From Viridibacterium sediminicola (GTDB taxonomy: Bacteria > Pseudomonadota > Gammaproteobacteria > Burkholderiales > Rhodocyclaceae): a stretch of DNA of 64,000 bases. Position 1 is the first letter of the stretch; each line of letters opens with the position of its first letter. The DNA is taken from the NCBI RefSeq assembly GCF_039631295.1, contig NZ_JBDIVE010000005.1, positions 1-64,000 of the forward strand, written 5' to 3'. A program made the translations under genes and the position numbers. Below, piece after piece: positions 43,143-52,100 of the stretch. Under the pieces are notes generated by a model that saw only the letters and a program-made list of their open reading frames with translations, did not search any database and was not told where the DNA came from.

Positions 43143-45344
43143 TCAGAAGCCGCTTTCTCGCAGCAACACCGACAGCATGCGACGCCAGGCAGCCAGCGCG
43201 ATGCTCTGTGCCGGCGCGGCAATGCTCAAACGGCCACGCAAGACCTGCGGGCGCGGCATCGCTGCGCTGCCTGCCTGTGGCGCCAGCAGTACGCGATAAA
43301 CCGGCTGCTCAGGCATCCAGCTGCCCCCCTCGGCGTCCCCCGGCACGCGCGTCGCAGCAATGCCACCGCCATGCGCTGAAATCAGCTCGGTATGCGTGGC
43401 TAGACGCCGCGTCGCCGTGCGCGCAATCTCGCGCACCGTGAGCGACAGCGGGGCGACAGCGGGATCCTCCGCCACGAAAGTCGCCGTCGCCCCGCGCTCG
43501 ATGCGCTGCAGATCGGCCTCCGCCACATAGGCTTCGACCCGCGCAGACTCCGGCGTTGCCAGCGTGCCCAGCCACTCGCCCGCCGACAGCCATTCGCCTT
43601 CGCGCAGCGGTACGGCCAGATCGACGAGCTGCCCTGCGAAAGCCGCACGCACGGTCAGCGCATCGAGCTGGCGAGCGAGCACCGCATCACGCGCGCGCGC
43701 CGCCTGCAACTCGCTCTGGGCGACCGGTACGCCCGCTGACCCAGCCTGGCGCATCGACTGGAAACTGGTCTGCCACACCAGCGTCTGGATACGGCGCTGC
43801 AACAGCGCCCGCTCATGCTCGAGCTCGGGTGCCTGCAAGACGAAAAGTGGCGTACCGGCATTCACCCGCGTGCCCGCGGCGACCAGGATACGGCTGACCT
43901 GGGCGCTGACCGGCGCCACCAGCTGCGCCTGACGTTCAGCATGCAATAGCGCCGGCGCCTGCACACTGCTGCGCCAGGGCAGGATCAGCACGAGCAGCAG
44001 GATCAGCAAGAGCGTCAGGCTGAGCCGGCTGCGTCGGTTCCAGGCCGCTTTGCCGCGCTGCTGCAGCCGCTCCCGCCATTGAAACAATTCACTCATGATG
44101 GGTTTGACCAGAAAGACACCGATTTCCACCGCGAATAGCGCGATGCCGAGCAGCTTGAAAGCAAAGTGATAGACCAGCAGCGCGATGCCCAGAAAGAGAA
44201 AAAAACGATAGATCCAGACGCAAAAGGCATACGCACACAGCACTCGGGCGCGCCAAGGGGCGAACACCTCGGGAGCGGCCTCGCCCAGATCGAACAGCCA
44301 TTCACGCAGCCGCCAACGCGCCAGCGCAAAGGCGCGCTGCTGCAGATTCGGCACATTGAGCGCGTCTGCGAGCAGGAAGTAGCCGTCAAAGCGCATGAAG
44401 GGATTGAGGTTCACGGCCAGCGTCAGCAACCAGGTGGTGGTCGCCAACATGAAGGCAGCGCTGCGCAGCATGCCATCGGGCAAAAAGCTCCAGGCCAGCG
44501 TCGCCCAGGCAGCAATCGCCGTCTCGGCCAGCATGCCGGCGGCACCGATACTCATCCGCTGGCGCCGCGAAGCCAGGCGCCAGGCGCCCGAAGTGTCGGT
44601 GTAGAGCACCGGCCACATGACCATGAAGGCCACGCCCATGCTGGCCACGCGGCAGCCGTGGTGGCGCGCGACAAAGGCATGGCCCAGTTCATGGGCAATT
44701 TTCGTCGCGCCCAGCACCAGGGCTGCCAGCGCAGCGCCCTCCAGACTGAAGAAATACAGGAAGGTATGGACAAAGGCATCCCATTGCCGCGCCACCAGAA
44801 ACAGCCCCAGCACAGCCGCCAGCAGCGTGGCGAGGGCAAAGCGGCGATTGAGGAAGACATGCCGCACCGAGGGCAGCATGCGCAGCAACATGCCGTCCGG
44901 GCGCAGCAACGGAATGCGGAAGAACAGATAGTGTTTGAGCAACTGACTCAGCCACGATACCTCACGCTGACGCTGGACTTGCGCCAGCATCGCTTGCACG
45001 GCTTGCGGTCCCTGCACGCGCACCAGCTCATTGAGCTGCAGGAAGCGCGCGAAATGCTGCACATCCTCGGCCTGCAGCTTCAAGGCCGTTTCGCGCGAGA
45101 CCGCGTCGGCCACCGCCTGCGCACTGCCCAGAGACCAGCGCGCGAGCATTTCAGCTTCCGCCCGGCCGAGCTGGAAGAACTGCGCCCGGCCCGGATCTTC
45201 CAGCGACCAGGCGGGCGAACCGTCGTGATTGCGCGGCGCCACATGCAGCAGCAATTCTTCGCGCAGCAGGGGCCAATCCGGGCGCCCCGCCGACACGGCC
45301 GCCTGCGCCGTCCTTCCGCTGTCGAGCACAGCTTGAGCGGACAT
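43143..45344 (-). CDS. site-2-type metalloprotease (M50)-HlyD fusion protein
   Basis: The 733-residue protein joins an intramembrane zinc protease to a membrane-fusion adaptor. Residues 1-165 form a cytoplasmic domain; about 165-450 hold multiple membrane helices with the zinc motif HELGH (218-222) and the third-ligand motif NPFMRFDGY (314-322); residues 455-730 are HlyD/adaptor-like (VSAQVSRILVAAGTRVNAGT, lipoyl half-motif, helical hairpin). All protease residues are intact. Relatives occur beside large repeat adhesins and TolC genes. It is the last gene of the train, one base after the GAF-HlyD gene. Substrate is unknown; processing the giant protein is a possible role. Confidence 0.8.
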   Translation of the reverse strand: MSAQAVLDSGRTAQAAVSAGRPDWPLLREELLLHVAPRNHDGSPAWSLEDPGRAQFFQLGRAEAEMLARWSLGSAQAVADAVSRETALKLQAEDVQHFARFLQLNELVRVQGPQAVQAMLAQVQRQREVSWLSQLLKHYLFFRIPLLRPDGMLLRMLPSVRHVFLNRRFALATLLAAVLGLFLVARQWDAFVHTFLYFFSLEGAALAALVLGATKIAHELGHAFVARHHGCRVASMGVAFMVMWPVLYTDTSGAWRLASRRQRMSIGAAGMLAETAIAAWATLAWSFLPDGMLRSAAFMLATTTWLLTLAVNLNPFMRFDGYFLLADALNVPNLQQRAFALARWRLREWLFDLGEAAPEVFAPWRARVLCAYAFCVWIYRFFLFLGIALLVYHFAFKLLGIALFAVEIGVFLVKPIMSELFQWRERLQQRGKAAWNRRSRLSLTLLLILLLVLILPWRSSVQAPALLHAERQAQLVAPVSAQVSRILVAAGTRVNAGTPLFVLQAPELEHERALLQRRIQTLVWQTSFQSMRQAGSAGVPVAQSELQAARARDAVLARQLDALTVRAAFAGQLVDLAVPLREGEWLSAGEWLGTLATPESARVEAYVAEADLQRIERGATATFVAEDPAVAPLSLTVREIARTATRRLATHTELISAHGGGIAATRVPGDAEGGSWMPEQPVYRVLLAPQAGSAAMPRPQVLRGRLSIAAPAQSIALAAWRRMLSVLLRESGF

Positions 45345-45345
45345 C

Positions 45346-46698
45346 TCAGATCCCCAGCCAGACGCGGGCGGCCGCCAGCGGACGACGCAACACGTAAAAG
45401 ATCAGTGTGCGGCGTTCGCCGTAGAGCTTGGCGGTTCCCTTCAAACCCACGCGCGGGATGCCCTCGCCCGCCGCCAGACGGGCCCGCACGCGGTAAGCCA
45501 GACTGCCATCCGCCGTTGGCATGGCGCGGTAGCCGACGCGCAACAGACGCGCCGTCAGTGGGCTGGCCGGCGAGCTATTGAGGAACATCAGCACTTGCGC
45601 CCCGGCCGGCAAGGCAATCGCATCGGCCACTGGCAGCAAGATTTCCAGCTCGACATCCTGCGGGTCAGCAATCTGCAGGATGCGCTCACCCGGCTGCACC
45701 GGCTTGCCGATCCAGTCAGCGGGATCATCGAGAATCACCGTGCCCGGCCGCTCGGCACGGAGTTGGGTGCGCGCCAGCGAACGGCTGTAGTAATCGAGAT
45801 CCGCAGCAGCCTGATCACGGCGGCCCTGCAGCAGCGCCAGACCGGCCTTGCTGCGCTCGTCGAACAAGGCTTGCTGTTGGCCCTGGCGCAGTTCGGCCTC
45901 GGCCACCGCCAAGGCCTGGCGCGCCGCTTCCAGGCGCCCTTCCAGTTCGCGTGCGTCCAGTGCCACGAGTAGCTGGCCGGCCACCACCTGTTGATCGGGC
46001 TGCACCGCGACACGATCGACCACGCCTTGCAAGGGCGCGCGGACAGCCACCGGCGCACGCGCTACAAGCTCCGCCGGTGCCAGCACCGATTGGCGCACCG
46101 GCAGCGCCGCCAGCAACAGCAGCAGACCTGCTCCCGCCAGCCACCAGGTCCGCCGCTGTTGCGGCAGACGCAGCCCGGCCAGCCAGCTGCGCGGACTCGA
46201 CGCCTGGCTGGCGCGCAAGGCATGCCAGGCGTGTGCCGCGGCATCGGCCAACAAGGCCAGGAGCGATGTTTCATGTGCCTGCCAGGCCTGCTCGCGCAGC
46301 AACAGCAAGCCCGCTGGAGGCTCGCCCGGCCAGTGCAGCGGCAACCACCAGGCATGCGCCGGCAAATGCTCAAGCCAGCTTGCCCGTTCATCCTCCGGCG
46401 GCAACACGACACCCGGCGCGTTCAAGGTCGGCGTACAGCGCGAGAGCAAGGCCGCCAGCCAGACATTGAACGGCGCGTTGTCCTCCACCACGGCCAGGCC
46501 GGACAGCGCCAGAATCCGCCCGCCCTGCGCAGTGCCACGCCACAGCACAGCCTGGCGGTAAGGCAGCAAGGCATGCGTGTCATTGACCAGCAGGAAGTAC
46601 AGCTCGTCCTCGCTGCGACACGCACGCAGGCCTTGCTCCAGCTGCACCAGCAAGGCCAGCGCGGCCTCCGCGTGTGCGGCGGGTTCAAGCGCGCTCAT
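45346..46698 (-). CDS. GAF-like domain-HlyD adaptor fusion
   Basis: The 450-residue product starts with a GAF-like cytoplasmic domain (about 10-165; QAVLWRG, GLLLLREQAW), continues into one membrane helix (about 183-200, WWLAGAGLLLLLAALP), then a periplasmic HlyD-type adaptor (VRAPLQGVVDRVAVQPDQQV, helical hairpin, ADPQDVELEILLPVADA). An adaptor carrying its own intracellular sensory domain is unusual. It overlaps the preceding adaptor gene by four bases (ATGA). The GAF call is from pattern only; the ligand is unknown. Confidence 0.75.
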   Translation of the reverse strand: MSALEPAAHAEAALALLVQLEQGLRACRSEDELYFLLVNDTHALLPYRQAVLWRGTAQGGRILALSGLAVVEDNAPFNVWLAALLSRCTPTLNAPGVVLPPEDERASWLEHLPAHAWWLPLHWPGEPPAGLLLLREQAWQAHETSLLALLADAAAHAWHALRASQASSPRSWLAGLRLPQQRRTWWLAGAGLLLLLAALPVRQSVLAPAELVARAPVAVRAPLQGVVDRVAVQPDQQVVAGQLLVALDARELEGRLEAARQALAVAEAELRQGQQQALFDERSKAGLALLQGRRDQAAADLDYYSRSLARTQLRAERPGTVILDDPADWIGKPVQPGERILQIADPQDVELEILLPVADAIALPAGAQVLMFLNSSPASPLTARLLRVGYRAMPTADGSLAYRVRARLAAGEGIPRVGLKGTAKLYGERRTLIFYVLRRPLAAARVWLGI

Positions 46699-47486
46699 GG
46701 CTTGCCGGTACCGGCCGGCGGATCGATCCGCACGCTGCCGCTCATGCCGTGCAGCAGGACCGCCTCGCCACGACCGCTGGCGGGATTATCCAGGCGGCCA
46801 ATGACTTTCACCGACTGACTCACCGGATCAATGCTGCCGGCAATGCGCAACACGCGTGCGACGTGACGCTGCCCTGTTTCATCGACCGTCAGCTGCATCG
46901 GCATGCCCGGCTTGAGCCAGGCCAGCCAGCGCGACGGCACAATGGTCTGCACCTCGAAAGCGCTGTCGTCATACACGCTGAGCAGTTCCTTGCCTTCGGC
47001 GACATGCTCGGCCGCGCGCACAAAGGTCTCGCCGACGCGTCCGGCAAAAGGCGCGCTGACGCTACAGCGGCGCACCATGACGCGCTCCACGCCGCTCTCT
47101 GCACCCGCGACGGCCAGCGCCGCGCGGGCTTGCTCGACATCGGCCCGGCTGATCGATTTGAGCGCATCGAGCTGCTCGGCGACCTCCAGCTTCTTTCGCG
47201 CCGCCAGCTCGGCCTGTTCAGCACGCGACAAACGGGCGCGATTGAGGGCGCAGTCATAGCTGACCAGGACCTCGCCCTGTTTGAAGCGCTGCCCCTCGCG
47301 CAGCGGCATGCTGCTGATCCGGCCGGCCAGCTCACTGGTCAGCACGGCATAACGTACCGCCATCAGCTGGGCCCGCAAGCCAGTCGTGCCCTCGCGCGCG
47401 GCAGCGGTCGGGCCATCGGCCAGCGCCATGGCCGAACACAGGGCCAGCCATAGCACACCCAGATGGCGCAAAGCATTAACGCGCAT
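46695..47486 (-). CDS. periplasmic adaptor (HlyD/RND-type)
   Basis: The 263-residue protein has a Sec signal peptide (about 1-22, ending ALA) and no other membrane helix. It shows an adaptor pattern: ELAGRISSMPLREGQRFKQG lipoyl half, a helical hairpin (LNRARLSRAEQAELAARKKL), VSAPFAGRVGETFVRAAEHV and the beta-barrel RWLAWLKPGMPMQLTVDE. ATG 47486 lies inside the TolC gene end (11-base overlap). An upstream reading-frame extension is Arg-rich and not real. It probably links the inner-membrane parts to the TolC-like channel. Confidence 0.82.
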   Translation of the reverse strand: MRVNALRHLGVLWLALCSAMALADGPTAAAREGTTGLRAQLMAVRYAVLTSELAGRISSMPLREGQRFKQGEVLVSYDCALNRARLSRAEQAELAARKKLEVAEQLDALKSISRADVEQARAALAVAGAESGVERVMVRRCSVSAPFAGRVGETFVRAAEHVAEGKELLSVYDDSAFEVQTIVPSRWLAWLKPGMPMQLTVDETGQRHVARVLRIAGSIDPVSQSVKVIGRLDNPASGRGEAVLLHGMSGSVRIDPPAGTGKP

Positions 47487-49188
47487 CAGCCACGCCTCCG
47501 CCTGCTTCCAGCGAGCCCAGGCTGCGCCAGCGCTCGCCGCTGACCTGGCGTAGCGTCGGAGATGGCAGCACGGCCGCCACCGGGGCCGGCACAGCAGCTG
47601 CCGGCGCGGGCGCCGCAACCACACTGGCGACGCTCGCCGCGGGCAGACGCGGGATCTCCAGCGTGCCGGAGGCAATCACCGCATCGGTGCGACGGATGGC
47701 CGATGCCAGGCCTTCTACGCTGTGATCGCCGAGCTGCGCAGGCAAAGGATCGATACCGGCCGCCTGCAGCAACATGCCCTGGGCATTGAGCAGATCGGCA
47801 TAGGCCAGATCCCGTGCACGCGCCGCCAACAAGGCCTCGACGCGGGCGCGCGTCAGCTCAAGCTGGGTTTCGGCGCGGCTGCGACTGGCGTTCTCGACCT
47901 GGCGATGGATATCGCGCTGCAGGCTGCTCAATTCACCAGCCCTGACGAAGACCTGCTCGGCACGGCTGCGTTCCAGCCAGGCAATGTTGACCTGGGTGAG
48001 CACACTCATGCGCAAGGCCTGACGCCGCAACTCTGCCACGTGCTCACGCCGCTCCGCGCTGCGCGAGATGGCCGGCCAGGACAACACATTGAGCAGATTC
48101 CAGCTCACTTGCACGCCGGCATCGGCCCACGAGTTGTTAACCAGGAAGTGGTTGCTGTCCTGGTTCAGCCCGGCAAACAGGGACGCATTGGGTAATAGAC
48201 GCAGCAGGGCCATGCGCGTCTCCAGCAGTGCATTGCGCGACTGGTAAGCCTCTTCACGCAGTTCTGCCCGACCCGTGATCGCCAGCGACTCGAATTGCTC
48301 GCGCTGATACGGCAAGGCGGGGACCTGCATTTTCGCGTCATCGACCGCAGCCAGGCTGAACTCAGCGCCAGGAGCCAGGTTCATCAGGCTGGCCAGGCGG
48401 GCCTTGGCCACCGAGAGTTCGGCATCCAGCGCTTCGAGCTGGCGCACAAAGCCAATCAGGTCACGCTGGTAACGCAGTGCGGCCAAGGGCGCGACCAGAC
48501 GCTTGTCCTGGCTCTGGCGCGAGAGCTCGAGCGCTTGCCGCGTTTCCGCCAGGGCATTGCTCACCTCGGCGCGCAAGCGTTGCGCCGTCACCGCAGTCCA
48601 GTAGGCGCTACGCGCCTGGCGCACGATGTCAGCGACCACCCGGCGGCGGCGCTCCTCGGCCGCCAGCGCCTTGTTGCCTTGCGCCTTGGCGCCGAAATAG
48701 CTCAAGCCGAAATCCAGCACATTCCATGACAGCTGCAAACTGGCGGTATCGCCATTGCGCTCCTGACTGGTGGACGCTTCGAGCGATTCGCTGCCGGTGC
48801 GCAGGGACTGACTGGAAGAGCCGTAGTCATTGCTGCGCGTGCGCAGCCCGGCCTGCGCCGTCAGGCGCGGCAGCATGCCCTGGTTCTGCACGACCACAAG
48901 ATCGTCCTCCAGTGCCCGTTCCATCAAGGCCAGACGCTGCTGCAGGTTGTACTTGAGGGTGCGGGCGACGGCTTCTTCCAGCGTCAGCGGCCCTTTCACG
49001 GGCTCCTGTGCGGCAAACATCAGTTGGCGATCTGCCTGGTCCTGGCGCAGCAGGTCGTGTTGCGTCAGCGCTACAGGCGGAGTCACCGCACAACCGGCCA
49101 GTGCCGCCAGGCTGGCGACGGCCAGCATGCGCAGCGCGAAGCGGGGAGTGACCGCCAGCTGGCGGCCGGAGCTCTTATTGGAATTCAT
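47476..49188 (-). CDS. TolC-type outer-membrane channel lipoprotein
   Basis: The protein (570 residues from ATG 49188; TTG 49200 is an alternative start that overlaps the previous stop as TTGA) has a lipoprotein signal ending LAGC. The two TolC repeats carry the typical long helices (LTLEEAVARTLKYN, LSWNVLDFGLSYFGAKAQ; second repeat VSWNLLNVLSWPAISRS). A Pro/Ala-rich tail of about 75 residues is extra. It would form the exit duct for the system encoded around it. Confidence 0.88.
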   Translation of the reverse strand: MNSNKSSGRQLAVTPRFALRMLAVASLAALAGCAVTPPVALTQHDLLRQDQADRQLMFAAQEPVKGPLTLEEAVARTLKYNLQQRLALMERALEDDLVVVQNQGMLPRLTAQAGLRTRSNDYGSSSQSLRTGSESLEASTSQERNGDTASLQLSWNVLDFGLSYFGAKAQGNKALAAEERRRRVVADIVRQARSAYWTAVTAQRLRAEVSNALAETRQALELSRQSQDKRLVAPLAALRYQRDLIGFVRQLEALDAELSVAKARLASLMNLAPGAEFSLAAVDDAKMQVPALPYQREQFESLAITGRAELREEAYQSRNALLETRMALLRLLPNASLFAGLNQDSNHFLVNNSWADAGVQVSWNLLNVLSWPAISRSAERREHVAELRRQALRMSVLTQVNIAWLERSRAEQVFVRAGELSSLQRDIHRQVENASRSRAETQLELTRARVEALLAARARDLAYADLLNAQGMLLQAAGIDPLPAQLGDHSVEGLASAIRRTDAVIASGTLEIPRLPAASVASVVAAPAPAAAVPAPVAAVLPSPTLRQVSGERWRSLGSLEAGGGVADAR

Positions 49189-49196
49189 CACGGTAT

Positions 49197-52100
49197 TCAA
49201 CCTTCCACGGACATTCGTTGTTGGTGAGGATTTGCAGCATTCGGCGACTGCAGACTGGCGAGCAAGCGGGCGGCATCAGCGCGCAGATCAGGCACTGCAT
49301 GCGTGCGTAGCAACTGGCTCAAGGAGGATTTGCCGGCAAGGCCGGGCGCAGCGCTGTCGGCTGCGGCGCCATCGGCGTGCAGCTCCAGCGGGATGCTCAG
49401 CGTGCGCCCGTCGAGGGTGCGGGCTTCGAGCAGCAGCCAGATCGTACTGTTGCGCTGACCGGCGGCCACAATCAGGCCTTGTTCCTGGTCCAGGCGGATG
49501 CCGCTGTCCGCCGGCAAAACACGCCCATCCGCCAGCCGCAGGCTGATACTGAGCAGCGGCTCGCTGCTCCGGAACAGAGCACGCGGCAAGACGATGAACT
49601 GGCGGTTGCCACTGACATCGCGCTGCCAGCTGGCACTGAAACGCTCCACACGCGCCGATAGCCCGCCGTCGGCCGCTGCCAGCGCGAGTGGCGTACGCTG
49701 ACCATCGGCCAGCAAGATTCCGGCATCAGCTTGCTCGTCCGCCAGACGCTGGGCCTCGGCGGCATCCAGCATATCGAGCAGCGCGCGCCCGCTCGAAGTA
49801 GGTTCAGGCACCGGCTCGGGCGAGTTGGCCACACCTGCTGGCGTGCTCACGCCGAGCGATGTCGCCAGCCGCTGGAACAGCATCCCTTGCGCGGCGCTCA
49901 GCTCGGGCGCCTCGCGGACCCGCTCGGTGTTCAGCAGCACGACCGGCATCACCGCCGGGCTTTGCGCCAGCGGCAAGCTTTCCGCCTGCACCGTCAGCAG
50001 AATGCTGCGCGTCGCACTGCCGCCACGTCCGTCACTGACGCTGATCAGCAAGGGATACGCCCCAGCCTGCAACGGACTGCCGCTGAGGCTCAGGCCGGTG
50101 GCGTCAAAACTCAAGCCGCTGGGCAGGCCGCTCACGCTCCAGCTCAGCGCGTCGCCATCCGCGTCGCTGAACAGACTGCTCGGCAGCGTCACCTGATAAG
50201 CCTGGCCGACGGTGGCCGCGCTCAGGCTGTAGCTGGCCTCGCTGGCGAGCGGCGCGGCATTGGCCGCCTCAACGCTCAAGCTGAAGCTGCGCTGCGCCTG
50301 GGCGCCCGAGGGATCGGTCGCCGTCACGGTCAGCGTGTAGGAACCGCTGCTGCTGAGCGTGCCGGAGAGCGTGCGCGTCGCAGCGTCAAAACTCAGACCG
50401 CTGGGCAGGCCGCTCACGCTCCAGCTCAGCGCGTCGCCATCCGGATCACTGAACAGACTGGCCGGCAACGTTACCTGATAAACCTGGCCGACCGTGGCCG
50501 TGCTCAGGCTGTAGCTGACCTCGCTGGCAAGCGGTGCCTGATTGCTCGATGCCAGGGTGGTGACCTGCTGGCTGTACGCGACACTATTGGCCTGCCCATC
50601 GTTGAACACCAGGCTGATGCTGTGGCTACCAACGCTGCCGCTTGCATTGCTGTAGGTGATCTGGCGCAGGATGGCATTGGCCTGCGCCTGGCTCAAGCTG
50701 GCGCTGAAGCTCAGCGTTGCGCTGTCACCGCTCTGTACCAGGGTGGCGACAGCGCTGCCATTGAACAGGATGCTGGTGCCGCTGAGGCTATAGCCTGCGC
50801 CATCCTGGAAGCCGAAGCGATCACCGCTCTGACCGATGAGGCTCAGGCTGGCGCCCTGATAATCATTCGCAGCATCCAGCTCTGCATCGCTCAGGCTCAG
50901 CGCCGGCGCCAGCAGCACCGGCGTACCGCCAATCTGCACCGCCGGAGCAGGCTGTTCCGGCAGCCTCAACACATCCAGGCCGCTGCCCAGCACCAGCAGG
51001 CCGCCATCGGCGGACACGGCAAGCTGCTGCGCACCGCTCTGCCCGCTGTGCGAAGAAAGCGGTTGCCAGGTCGCGGTGGCGTAATAGTTCAGCGTTCCGT
51101 CAGCGAGGCTGACGAACAGCGCCTTGCCGTCCGTCGAGAGGCTCACATCACTGATCCCGGAAGCACTGATCGAGCCCAGGTGGGTCAGCACACCGCTGCC
51201 GGTATCCAGCGAGAAAGCATCAATCTGCGAGCCGCTGGCGACGACCACGGTGCGGCCGTCATCACTCACCGTGATCGATTGCAGGCCCTGCAACGTAGCG
51301 CTGCCGGTGCGGGTATAACCAAGCAGGCTGAGTGCGCCACTGGCGTCGCGCTGATAGACGATCAGGGAAGAACCCGCGGCGGCATTGGTGACCACATAGA
51401 CCAGATCACCCTGGCTGACGATGTCGGTCGCTGCCCAGAGATTGGGCGCGCTCCACATGTCGCCATCGATTTTTCCGGCGTAGCTCAAGGCACCGCTGCT
51501 GGCATCACGGTTGAGCCAGACCAGTTTTTGGTTGCCGCTGCTGAAGAGGTAGAGGTTCTGGCCATCTTCCGAGAGTGCAAACCCCTCGATGCCGGAGAGC
51601 GCGCCGCCATGCAGCGCATAGTCCTCGGATATCGAGCCGGCATAGGTGATCTGGCCCGCGCTGTCGACACTGAACCAGGCGATCACACCTTGCTGGCTCT
51701 GTGCCGTCTCACTCAGGGCATACAGGGTCTTGCCATCGGCAGAGAGCTGCAGTTGCTCGATGGCGCTCAAGCCCGACGCTGCCGCGAAAGTCTTCACATA
51801 GCTCAGCACCCCGCTGCTGGTGTCGCGGCTGAACAAGGCGATGGCGCCATTGACATCGGCGACATAGACCAGGCGCCCATCGCTGGAGAGCGTACCGGCG
51901 CTGAGCGTATCCAGCCCGGCTACCGCGGCCACTTGCTGCAAGGACTCCAAGGCCCCCAGCGACAGCACCGGGTCGCTACCGATACTCGGCAAATCATTGC
52001 TGGCGCTGATGGCGATGGATAGCTCCAGCGCTGCGGAGCTCAAGCCGCGCTGGTCGACCAGGGTGATCTGAACCGCCACACTGCCCACCGGCGCATCGCT

